A stretch of DNA of 64,000 nt from Eutreptiella sp. 'Long Island Sound 2002' (Eukaryota; Euglenozoa; Euglenophyceae; Eutreptiales; Eutreptiaceae): positions 37,307,851 through 37,371,850 of the forward strand of contig OZ038392.1 of NCBI GenBank assembly GCA_964036045.1, read 5' to 3'. Every line of letters begins with the position of its first letter. Positions within the stretch are counted from its first letter, which is position 1. Shown here piece after piece: positions 20,259 through 31,800 of the stretch. The notes under the pieces were generated by a model that saw nothing but the letters and a program-made list of their open reading frames with translations, was not told the DNA's origin and made no database searches. The translations under genes were made by a program, and so were the position numbers.

Positions 20259-22669
20259 AGCGACATGTGTGCGAAATTCAGCTTTTTCTGATCAGGCTGA
20301 GCACCTTCATGCATAACAATAGAGCATAACCAAAATAGGTGTTCACCATGTTTCCACCTAACTTATCTTAATACCTAGACCAAGTATCATAGCCTCAAGC
20401 TCAAAGATAATGAAACAAGCTAGCTATCAGTCTCACCCTGGGTTAGTGGGGGTGGGCTGACCACTGCCCTCAGTTCAAGATGGCTCCGGGGTTTCAGCAA
20501 TACTGTGGGGTTGGACAAATGATCAGATGATTAGAAACAGATTCCCCAATCAAACAAAAGCATTAAAACAAAAATGACCTAAATGATGGGCTAGGTACTA
20601 TTTTCAACATCGTTATGTCTTCTATGCCAAGCAATGTTGCTGCCCATGCCACCGTGACCTCTGCTCCTGACCACCCGGTCTGGTTTCAGCGCAATTTGTT
20701 CTGCGGGACAGTCCTTCCTGCCCTCGGGGTTCCCGCAAATACCGCTTGTTGTTTTCCATTCCTCTTTTGCTTGCTAGACCTCTTTTTTTGTTTAGTTTAT
20801 TTTTTGCTCGATTTCTTTGACCAACAACCTACATGGCTTTCATCCTAAAAGTGCTTTTCTTAAGGTCCCGTCTAGCGGGTATTCTCAGCGCTCTAAGCCT
20901 AGATGCGGATGGGGGGTTGGTTAAGGAAAACCTAGTGGCCACTAAATGCCATGTGGCCTCTATTTTGACCACGGCCATTTTCAAAGGCCGTGCCGTTGGG
21001 ATTATTCATGCTGACTGTGGTCAAGGTTCAACCAAAATTGCTTTCCGGTTGCTAAAGGTGTCTGTTGACAAGGCGAGATCCAGTCCCAACCTTGGCTGCA
21101 TTTGCATTTTTGAATGTCATACGAAAAAGTAGAATAGACCTTTGCATATCTCCGTTGCGAGGCTCAAGTTTTGCACCAAACAATCATTCCGTTCCCAAGT
21201 GTAAGTTTCGCTTCTCGTGTTCTACCTCAGCTCAAACTACAAATTGCACAACACCATTCCTGGTCCCGCGGGCCAATCTTCAACAATTTTTTTTTAGGCT
21301 TGGCATCTCTTGATGGTGTGCCATACCACAGTATTATTAATATTTGTATTTGTTGAGACAAGAAGACACAAGAAACTCATATTTGCTTATATTGACATGT
21401 ATCCGTTGTGCATGTCCACTCATCCTTTCGTTGTCGGGGGAGTTTGACTTGCATGTTTTACCTTCTCATTTGATGTATTTGGGAATTGCATGAAAGAACT
21501 ATGATGTACATATTATGAACCGGTGATGTGCAAATGCCACATCATGAATTTTTTCTTGTCAATCTCCGTGTTCAAGTGTTCATGGCTGCCGTAAATGTGT
21601 TTTTTTAAGACGTCACAGACTTATCAGCGCGAGTTCTGAAGTTCGGAACGCTATGGATACAATATCACACAGCTTTCCAACCTGGAGGGGCATGTTGAGG
21701 CACCAAAGGTGCCAAAGAGTTACGGTGAAGACCCTGAAGTAGCTGATGGGCTTTGGTGACCTTCCGGTGGGTGTTGGTGTGTGTAAAATGCAGAAAAGAT
21801 AGGTGATGGAGTGGAAAATGTGGGGCTGGGAGGCTTCCTTTATGCCGCTGGGCCACCAGGGTGGCCGAGAATTTCCTGACAAAACGGGAATGGTTATTTG
21901 TTGAAAACTGTAGCATTGGATCGATGATTGGATGGGTAGAAAAGTAAAAAGAATTTCTTGTCGTGCTTTTTTATGTGTGCGGCCGACCACACCCTGCTTT
22001 GGAAAACAACCTGCAGTTTACCCCTAGGGTAAAACCAACAAGTGGCCTCCAAACAGCGCAGAGTGTGCAAGGCAAACTGATATATATGATTTGGAAAGTC
22101 TATATAACCAGCTCGTCTTGAGTGGCCACGTAGCACAAAGTGTACTTGTTGGAATGTTAATTGAAAACGGAGACCCGGCATAGAAACTGGTTTGCAGTAT
22201 TTTTGAGCATGCATAGACAATTAAGTGAGTGTCTGTGTTGTGAGCTGTGATGGTGGGTAGCATTGTTTGTCGAGTGTGTGTATGGAGTGTTAACTTAGAG
22301 CTGTGGCGTGTGTTGCCCTGATGGAGTGTCTTGTTGTGAATGTGTTCTGTGAAAGCAGGGTGTGTTTGCTTCAGTGGGAGGTGGAGTTCTGAAATTGGTT
22401 GATCAAGATTCAGCATATTTTAGCCGAGAAGAGAAAAACTGAGGCAAGGGTAGGTGTTCGCATACCCAAGGAAGACATATTATAACACTTTTTTGCCAAG
22501 ACTTGAAGTTGGTGACTGAGCGAAAATTTGGATCCGTAAATGAGAGTCTGGATCTGCTTACATTTACATGATAGAAGGCACGGAAATCAGCTATTGGTAC
22601 AGCCATTGGAAGGCGTTGTGGTCGCCGCTGGAATGGATTATAAGCTGGTTTTGAATCAAATATTCGCAT
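20259..22669. other. stretch without recognisable genes
   Basis: Open frames of 60-130 residues occur on both strands, but none shows a family motif. The stretch is moderately AT-rich with T and A homopolymers (for example 21287-21296). I see nothing functional. Confidence 0.5.
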
Positions 22670-23932
22670 TCACTGACAACATAGGGTATAGTCCTTACTT
22701 CCTTTTTCAGTTAGTCTGCGGGTGGGTGGGACGAGGTGCTGCGCTTCGAGTTCTGTACTTAGGACATATGACTTGTGCCACTCGTAGTCCATTTGTAGGT
22801 CTTGTACGCACCATGAGCACACCGTAGTCTGGCCGCAGGATCTGAGCTTGTTTTCGTGGCGTGTCGGCGATGGCGGCTTGCTCTCAGCGTCCCAGTGTTT
22901 GCCGTACGAAGCGCTGTCTGAATCTGACGACTGCAAGCTTGGTAGCGACGCGCGTGAACAAAAGCTGCTCGTGTCGTGCGGCGGAGATTCTTCACGCTTA
23001 GTTGGCGGCACTGGGTCCTGTGCTCTTGGAGTGTGCAAATACAGGACAACACTTGGTGCCGGTTGCTGTACTTTCCAGACATTCATCGGAGGACTTGCTG
23101 TTTGGTACTGTCGAACTTCGGGGCCTTGCGGCGGGCTTGTTCTACAGTTCGGTGCTCCTTTTTTGCTGCCCAGACTTCGTTCGTGTTTGGTTCGCCTTGA
23201 TGCTTGAACTTGCAACTTCATTGTTTGCTCATTATCTGTCCTCTCTTTCACCTTTTTGGTCGTTCGTGAACATAACGCTGTGGGCTTGGTTGCTTGTGCC
23301 CTCAAGGCAGAGAAAAGATTGGGTGAGGCGAAGGTAGATTCCATACCACGGGCGCGCTGTGTTCTCCTCGAAGTTACTTTTGTGAAGGCTTCAGAGGCGT
23401 TGTTGTTTTTGTACCCGGTTGTCGGCGCCGCTGCATGAGTAACTTCGGATGTTTTGACAGGAGGAGCGTCGCACACTTTCACTCGCGGAGGTGGTATGTT
23501 CTCGGTAAGCTGGTTTCCCTTCGGCGGCGGCGGCGGGCAGAGTTTGACCGTGCTGTTCTCCTTGGAAGTCTTGCCGTAGTCATTGAGGCAACTTGTGTGG
23601 CGGTCATTGCACACTGGAAAGGTAGCAGAATTGGTAGCATGATAAGGCGTAGGTACTGGCTGCTGTTGTAGTTGTCGTGCAGGCACTCTAGGAAAACAGG
23701 ATAGTTTCTCCAGAAGCTTGGCTGTGGTTTGTTCTTGCCGAAGACACAATTGGAGCTGCTTTATTGCTTGCTTTAACAGTTGGCAGGCTTCAGAAAGGAT
23801 GAGCCAAATTCCTAGACACGGCAAGAAGGTATTCCAAATTGTTTGGTGAGGTCGGGGCAAAAACAGGCCCGCGTGGGTAATGGTCAAAAAAGATGCCCGC
23901 CGCGCTAACACTCCCCCTTTGATCCACAGCAT
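22670..23932 (-). CDS. hypothetical 420-residue Pro/Ser/Lys-rich protein, possibly a LINE ORF1
   Basis: I do not recognise this protein. A hydrophobic N-terminal stretch (about residues 20-48) is followed by a Gln-rich helix, a polyproline run (PPPPPKG) and the segment AFTKVTSRRTQRARGMESTF then ASPNLFSALRAQ. The last resembles the basic FTxVxxRRxxRAR...NPFxALR stretch of many non-LTR retrotransposon ORF1 proteins. The C-terminus has CSWCVQDLQMDYEWHKSYV, a possible Cys/His cluster. It ends at TGA 22670, and the frame stays open for another 88 residues after the stop. It is long for this AT-variable region, so it is probably or recently coding. No RT lies directly downstream. Confidence 0.35.
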   Translation of the reverse strand: MLWIKGGVLARRASFLTITHAGLFLPRPHQTIWNTFLPCLGIWLILSEACQLLKQAIKQLQLCLRQEQTTAKLLEKLSCFPRVPARQLQQQPVPTPYHATNSATFPVCNDRHTSCLNDYGKTSKENSTVKLCPPPPPKGNQLTENIPPPRVKVCDAPPVKTSEVTHAAAPTTGYKNNNASEAFTKVTSRRTQRARGMESTFASPNLFSALRAQATKPTALCSRTTKKVKERTDNEQTMKLQVQASRRTKHERSLGSKKGAPNCRTSPPQGPEVRQYQTASPPMNVWKVQQPAPSVVLYLHTPRAQDPVPPTKREESPPHDTSSFCSRASLPSLQSSDSDSASYGKHWDAESKPPSPTRHENKLRSCGQTTVCSWCVQDLQMDYEWHKSYVLSTELEAQHLVPPTRRLTEKGSKDYTLCCQ

Positions 23933-25348
23933 GGATTCCTTGGATGAATTATGGACTTCGTAACTCTAAAAACAGGCCCATTGGATTGGCCCACTGCTTG
24001 TAGCAAATTTGTAAACTGGTAATTAGGCAGATCTAGTTTTTATGATTTGAATATTTAATAAAAAAAGATTTCGTGCATGTGATTAGGATTGAATAAATTT
24101 GCCACATGTTTGCTTTGTTTTTCAAAATCAGACAGGATTGAGAAATGGTTGTTTTTGCACACCCATAGCACTGGCATTGCATTACAAATGTTGTTAAGGG
24201 CTTTTCAGGCTACAAGTAGCATTCAAATGTGGGCAGCCGTAAAGTTGTAACATTGCTTTGCTAGTGCAAACAGAAACCAAGAAACCCTTTGTTGGTTGAA
24301 AATGGCCTCAGCGTGAGTGGTCAAGTGACAAAGATGTCAATGTCAGCAAGTGTGGAAGGACAGCACAGCTCAACGCAGTGAATGCATCAGAGCGCCAGGC
24401 CTCCCAAAAACACAAGTTGAATGGAAAGGGAGAGGAGAAATGAGGGAAGCAACCGCTATTGTGTGCAAACCCAAATTGAGGGTTGGGGTTTCCCAGGGAG
24501 TTTCCGAACACAACCTCCAAAATTGGCGAGGCAAGAGAGCCAAGGACATCTTCACTGTGCAGATCTTGTCAGAGAAGTTCGACGAATCCACCTCACGGAG
24601 GGACAATTCAAAATAATGCCGATTTTGCCATGCCGCGCAGGCACTGCCAGTGCAGGTGGTTATTGGCGAGGCCATAATGGCGCCCCACTGCTGCATTTGT
24701 GGTCCAATGCCCAGAGGAACCTCCTTTGTCGAAAGCGTATGCCAGTCAGGGAAATGGCTCAGTAGTGGTGGCCTACTGTAAGTTGGCGGCCACTAAGTAG
24801 GGAGGCCTGACATGTAGATTCACAGCTACACATTTGCCTGGGCCAAAAGTCCCATTCATGGTGTCCACATAGCATAATACGGTCCTGTAGGAGTATTGTG
24901 GGACTGCCTTGCCTCATCATTTGCACCTGCACCACCTGAGTGAAGATGTACTGTATCGGCTCCAAATACCCCAAAGGTAATAGAAAAAAGAGGGGGACTG
25001 ATGCACAAAGATGCACTGATGGTGGCTTATGCTCCTGTCACTCTGGTTGGGGGGTCCGAAAAAATGAATCTGTGCACCCGTGCACACGGTGCGTGCACAG
25101 TGCACAATGTGCCATCAACAAAGCTGGTTGACCAGTCACGGACAGACGTGAGTGGTTTACCAGCAGCAGTGGGTCTGTGATGGACAGCCATTGGTGATTA
25201 TGGAACGGCAATCGGTGGTGAACCCACAAATTTGGGCCAGTAACCGCAGGCCGCCATTAAATGCCATCGTTCAGGACCGTCCATAAAACCAAAATCCAGG
25301 ACCTTCTAGACAGCCCTGTAAACCCCGCCTTTTAGGCCCCTGGCCACG
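23933..25348. other. 3' flank of the ABC transporter gene, no other gene seen
   Basis: Nothing recognisable is coded here. The ABC gene stop is at 25349-25351 and its 3' UTR must lie to the left. I found no clear AATAAA signal within the first few hundred bases on the minus strand. Confidence 0.45.
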
Positions 25349-25867
25349 TTACAAAACATTCTCGGGGGCCTTTGCCTGGACCACGGTCCCAGCCCCCTCT
25401 GCCGGGAGCATGACGAGGGTGCGGCTGTGGAAGTCCTGAAGACTGGGGCGGTGGCCCACGCTGATAAATGTGATACCGGCCCTTTGAGTCTCGCTGTACA
25501 GATGCGCCTCCGTCGCCAAATCACATGCGGACGTTGCCTCGTCCAGAATGGCCAGTCGCGGCCGCGCCAGCAGCAGCCGCGCAAAGGACAGGCGCTGCTG
25601 CTCCCCCTGCGAGAGGACGGAGGCCCAGTCACACGTCGTGTCCAAGGCAGAGTGCCCCGGGACATCGGCTGCGAGGCGGTCCAAGACGCCCCCCAAATTG
25701 ACACGCTGGAGCACGGCCTCCAGTTCGGCATCGGAGGGGGACGGTCGGGAGGACGTGCTAGGGGAGGCAGAAGGGGGCTCTGTGGAGGACGAGGATTCGG
25801 AGGCCGCAGCAGCGGAGGGCTCGGTCCACGTGGGATACAACAATTGTTTGCGGAGTGTGCCCAGGAC
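25349..25867 (-). CDS. ABC transporter exon 9 (residues 660-831, stop)
   Basis: Acceptor TTTTGTAG. It encodes VLGTLRKQLLYPT, the low-complexity Ser/Pro insert, signature, Walker B, D-loop (ACD in place of the usual ALD) and H-loop VGHR. It ends in TAA at 25349. Confidence 0.95.
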   Translation of the reverse strand, partial: VLGTLRKQLLYPTWTEPSAAAASESSSSTEPPSASPSTSSRPSPSDAELEAVLQRVNLGGVLDRLAADVPGHSALDTTCDWASVLSQGEQQRLSFARLLLARPRLAILDEATSACDLATEAHLYSETQRAGITFISVGHRPSLQDFHSRTLVMLPAEGAGTVVQAKAPENVL

Positions 25868-28800
25868 CTACAAAATGCAGTGGATTCGGGCGGGATCGAT
25901 TGGAATGACAAACACCGGAAGAGTCCAGCATCTAAATGCAAAATCGGAATGTTGGGGCAATCCACTACAAAACCTGAAAAGAGTGCATCTTTATTCTCCA
26001 ATGTCGAACAAAAGGATCAGAAGTGGTGATCCTCAGAATGAAAACCCTGGGCACCACACTCGAGCATATAGCGTGTGTTTGAGCGTCTGAAATGAATAAT
26101 AGCAATCAACGGCACCAATCTCTGGGGGGTCCAAGAATCCTGTCTATCCACCCAGTGCAACAATAGGCACATTTGCAAGTGAGGTTAGACATGCCTGCCA
26201 AAAACAGTGTGGGGGACCCTCCAGAAGAAGACTTGGTTCATAAAGCCGCCCTCCAAAAGCTTGGGGAAGTGATTCACTTGGAGGCCATGACTGTGGCACA
26301 TTGTTTCTTGTGTCTAGCACAACCTGGGCTGCTCTCACGTTGGGCAATTCCAGCCAATATTCATCAGAGTTTGGCACGCAAGCAGCTGGCCATCCAATTC
26401 TGTGAGTTCAAACGGCCATACACCGGGGCCCAGCCAGATGCACACAGAGTCAATGCTTGCTACAAGACATGGAGGGGATATCTAGCACCCTCCAGAGCGT
26501 TCCTGGGGAGCGGACGGAGGAGAAACCAGCGCACCATGCGCCCCGCGACGCCCACCAGCTAGTGGTGGGGTGAACGCGCTGCTTTCGTAGCACCTTACGG
26601 TCTACTTTCATCACCGGGATGGAGCTCTACATGCTTAACCCCTAGGGAATACAATACGGGGGCCGGTTGGGTCAATTGCACATGAGGATCCGACTTGTGT
26701 CAAGTCTTCCCCTCGTCAGCTACCCCTTCACCAATGTGAGCCGGCTTAAACAGTGCCATGATACCGGCTGTGATCGTGGTCATGGTCTTGGTCACGCCTG
26801 ACTTGTGAAACATGTAAAAGAAATGGTGGCCTTGCATTAAAGAACACGGGAAACAAACACTGACACTTGGGCTTAAGCAACATCGGTTGCTCACGGGTTG
26901 AAAGACACCGATACTAACGAACACAACCGATGCTTGAGCTTGCTGAAAGCATTTGGGGACACGGCAAATCCACGCCCCCAAATATCTGCAGCAACACCAT
27001 TCGAACATTTGGGCACACTGGGGAGGCGTGCACAGCACCAAGGAACAGGTGCAACGCTTACCCGCATCTGAAACGAACCAGGCCCACACAGTGTAAGGGG
27101 ACCAAGAAGCCCTTGAAGGACGACCGGGGGCTTGGGGATATGTCTGACCTTGGGAAACCGGATCACTGAACCACTGCTGTAACAGCTAATTGGGCTGAAG
27201 GTGCAACACTCGTACATTGAGCGGACAGCACAGGAGACTAAATCCCCTGTACCCTTTGGCAGAGGGCCGCGTGGGTCACCGTAAACAACGCCGCACAAGG
27301 TGCCGATTCCTGCGGCGAAGGGCCACTTGAACCATATCAACCCCCTCCCCCCCGCATCCTCTGGCCGGGTGATCACATACATATGTCAATCACAGTGGCA
27401 AGTACAAATCCCAAGCGCTGCCCATCCCCCCGCATCCTCTGGCAGAGGCCCTGTACATGCAAATCCAAGGCAACCCTTGGGGCTGGTGGGGCAACCCCCT
27501 TAGACCCAGAGTTCAGTGCCTTTGAGGGCGGGACCCCGGAATCAAGCCTGCACGGTTGCTCTCCCAGCGCTGGGGGTCCAATTGCCGCGCGGTGCCTATC
27601 CCACAGCATCCGCTGGCCGTGGGGCGTGCGGCCCACAGGCACAGTGACTCATCAAAAGACATCTGACATTAAGTCACACCATAACTCTTATTGACATTTA
27701 CATTCATTCACACGTGGCCGCCTGGCGGGAGACTGCACCTTCCCCCACCGATGCCCAGGCCCCGGTAGTCGAGGCCCAACGGGACCCGCAAAGCGAGGGG
27801 AGGAGGTGGAGTGCGGGGCGTGGTCATCCCGACCAACCTCTCGTGTGCACTCCGCCGCTCACCCTCTGCCCGTCCTTCCCTTTTGGGGGGATTCATGCGC
27901 CTGCGTTCGTGAACTTATAAAATCATAAAAAAATATTAAATCACGAAATCGTAAAACATCAAAACTACAAAACTGGGCAGCAGGACGCCCGGTTCCCAAA
28001 GCCCCCCCCTCCCCCCGGGTGGGGGGTCGAATCCGTCCTGCCCCATTGCAGCCTCTCTGGGGGTCATTCACCGATGCTTCGCCGCACCGCATGTTGCGTG
28101 TGAGCCGAGGGGGGTGCACCAGTGCCTCCCCTAGTCACACCCCCCACCAAATGTGAGGTGCGTGCTTTTCCTGCCTACCTCCGCCCCTTGCCAACACGCC
28201 CTGCCCCCCCTTCCTGCCCCCTGCCCCCCCCCCCAGCCCCATGGCTGCGCGCCACAGCCCTCATACACCGTGGCGCCGCGTCAGGACGCGCCATGTCAGG
28301 GCCATCATGAAGTGGGATCAGAACGCTGGTTCGAGAGTCGCAGACATTCTGGGGTCGGGGCACACCATGTAGGGCTTCTGGGGGACGAAAAACAAGTCGT
28401 GGTACTTGTTCATGGGGTCAGACACGGCGCGACCGATCTCGCCCTTGCCCGAGCTCCAGAGGCCCGCAAGAGCGCGCAAAAGGGACGTCTTCCCGCTGCC
28501 GGAGGGTCCCATCAGGAGGACGGACTCGCCGGGCTCCACCCTCAAGTTCAGCCCCTGCACAAGTTCGGTCTTGGCGTCGGGAGTGCGGAGGAAGAGGTCG
28601 GTGGTCCTCAGCAGGACATCATCCGGGACGGTGTCGGTGATGGTGATCCCTGAGTCATGGGGGCAGAGGGATCGAGCCAGTGCGCCTGGCGTTCCCCGCA
28701 ATTTCACTGGACCCCCCTTCTGCTGCAGCCCTGCGGGCGGAGACACAGCTGCTTGGGTGGGTGAACTTCCACTTGGGTGGGCGGGCTTTGTTTGCGGAGG

Positions 28801-31800
28801 GGGGGGGGTCGATACAGCCCTCAGGCTAGGCCCGCCGTCCCCCAAAAAGGGGTCGATTGGCGGGCCCCCCAAAATCCTACAGAGACTGACCTCCGGGGCC
28901 CGGAGGTGAACCGAACCCAAAATTCGGCAAAAAATGAAAATGGGATATTTGGAATCAGCGCGTCGAGGGGGTTCAGAAAAGTCATCAGTTGCCATGCTTT
29001 TGGCAAAAAGAATTTTTTTTTTTTGGCCATTTCGAATGCTCAAACAAATTTTCGGCGCCTTTGGCGCCAGAGTTCATAATAACTGATTAATGGTCCTGTC
29101 CATTGAGCCTGTTTCCCGAACCCCTCCCCCCCAGTTTTCGGAGGCTCTATCGACCCCCCTCCGCCCGCAAGCGAAAACCCGACTTCCCCTTGGGTGAGGC
29201 GGGGGGGGTGTCAATTGAGCCCCTTGGCTAGACCCCCCCTTCCCCCAAAAAGAGCCTCATTGGCAGGACCCCCAAAACCCGGGAACACCCCGCGTTTAGA
29301 GGGGGGCTTCTGGCACCTTCGACACCGAAAGACATCATGATCCCTGTCAATTGACCCCCCGCTCCCCAGTTTTGGGGGGCTCTGTTGACCCCCCGCCCCC
29401 CAGAAGTGAAAGTTCATCGCCCCATTGCACCAGCACACGTGCACCCCCGTGCCCGTGGACAACGCCATGACCGAAACTCTCGGCAGTTTTTGTTTTGCGT
29501 AGTGTTTGCAGAGGCCGTACAAGGGCACGCTGTGGCACCTTGGGCCTACGTCTCCCACTGAGCTACTCATCGCCCACCTGGTGTCCACTGGGACCAGGAG
29601 TTGCGTCCAAAGTCGCATGATGCTGACCTCAAGTCGCAAAAAAAAGTGTTTTCGGCGACATTGCGGGGGTTGGGGTTCACATTGTGGCGCATGTACCGTG
29701 CAGCCGTTCGCCCTATCCGCTGCAGCAAACCGTTCAACGCTCCAAACCACGTGCCCCAGCCCGGCGTGCGTCGACACACCCTCACCGTCTGTGTCGGGCA
29801 GCACTGCATCATGCCCCTTTTCCGGATCAGTTGCAGGCGGCTTTTTGTCGCTGTTGGCAGCCAGAATCTCCGTGAACTCCCCCAACCGATCGACTACAGC
29901 TGCAAACCCGGCGATTGCACTGAACTGCGTCACGACCAGCGACACGTCACCCAAGATGTGGTTGAACGCCGAGGCGCTCTGGTTGATGACCCCGAACTCC
30001 ACCTCCCCTTTGAAGTACAGGGGCGCAATCACAGCGGCCGGAAGCAGCCTGAAAGTGATGGCATGAGCGGCAGTCGGTGCGGGCACAGGCAGGGCACAGG
30101 ACTGCCACCCATCTTCCTCAAGCACATGGCAATGCCCATCAGAGGGGGGGGGGGGTGCCATAAAGACTGAAAGAGTATGCTGGTTGGTCCTCTGGGTGTG
30201 CGTACGTGTTGAGAGGGCGGGGAGGGGCAAGCCAGCCGGCAAAAAATGTAAACAGTGGCAAATAGTGGGAAACAATCTGGCCGTTCCAGGGATGAACACC
30301 TCAAATGGTGCATGGCACAGAAAAACCAAACAACAGTTGGTACATGCATATCAATAATCTGTAATTTCCTGCATCATGCGGCAACCCTTTCTGTAGAGCA
30401 GTGGAATGCATACGCTGTGGTCCGACTGCAACCCGAAGAGCGATGCGGAATGGAAATGAAGCTCACAGAAAAGCTGAGCAAAACAATCTGTAACCAGCAT
30501 GCACCCCCAAAAAGACGGCAGCAAGAATGGATGGGTTGCCTCCTCACCTAATTTTGGCACAAGCAGAGTGTGCGCAAGGGCGATTGTACCAACATCTGTG
30601 TGTGTGTTTGGTATGGCAATCAGGGCTTAGGCTCTGGTCTTGCAAAACGGGTTGCTTCACTTCCAAAAATAGAAATTTGGTGTGAGGTTGGGGTCAGGGA
30701 CTTGTGGAACCCTTGCACAAACCAGTGTTTTAATCTCAGGGTTCCTGGGCTTGGATGCTGTGTTGCAATGGGGTCTGCAGGTCCCATACAAGGCATCTTC
30801 TGGAGGGTCAGAAGGTCCAATAGTCTACAGTCTATGGGATGAAGGACGAGATGCAGGATCAGGGCATGCAGAAGCTCGTGTGGTCGCCTTTGTTGAATTA
30901 TTTCATGGAGCAAAGGTAGAATATACACTGCCCTCTCTGTAGATAGCTGCTCCACGCTCCCAGAGCCGAAAGGTGCGTACGGTACCACTGATGAGGACTT
31001 TGCTGTGCTCACGCTGCGTCTCGTTCACTAAGACCAATCCCCTACAATTCTCTGTAGGGCACCGTCACTTGCACATTTTCTCCAAATGTGCATGGGGAAC
31101 AGAATTTGTAGTGCATGTAATGTAGGACACCATGGACAATGGCTGCAGTAGACCCCACCAGATGGTGTTCATATTCTCCGTCCCTTGTGCAGACACACAA
31201 TGCATTCTGACGGCACGAGCATGCCCATAATACACCCCCCCGCTTACTCGAATGACCGGGCCTAATGAATCCCCGCTGGTGGCACCAAATTGACCACTGA
31301 AGCCCCGAAATGGGGCAAAGGGACCGGGGCAGTCTTGTTGGAGCTAGCACCTTTTTAACTTTCCTCTACCGGCCAAAGACTACGTGGTTGGCATTTAACT
31401 GACGGCAGTCGGCAATCAGGCAACGGAGAAAGAAATCAGGCAGAAACTCTGAATATTTCCCTTTGGAGCGCTTTGAAGCACATAGTGCACAGTCCACACC
31501 ACGAGCTGCTCTTCGCAAGAAAAGCCTAAAGAAACCCCTCTTTTAAACCGCACCTGAGTCGAGCCCTCAATGTGAGCCCATGTTTCTTGCATTGTCGTTG
31601 GCTGTCACTTGTCAGTAACACGACACTGATAACACCAAAATGCACATGCGCGCGCTTTATGTGTCACGCTGGCGGACGTGCCAGGCCTTAGCGTGGGCCG
31701 ACCGGTGACGCCCTGGTGTTTGTGTCAAGGACCTCTTCATGAGAGAACTCGACCCCGCCGGCCGGCAAACCCACCATTTTGATGACCAATGTGAAGGTGG

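Noticed and set aside
20615-21132. two plus-strand frames (77 and 99 residues)
   Set aside because: No recognisable motif and frequent stops in all frames around them.
29211-30329. 372-residue minus-strand open frame as one protein
   Set aside because: Only 30048-29786 matches the transporter. The rest is intron read-through with the splice sites visible at both ends.
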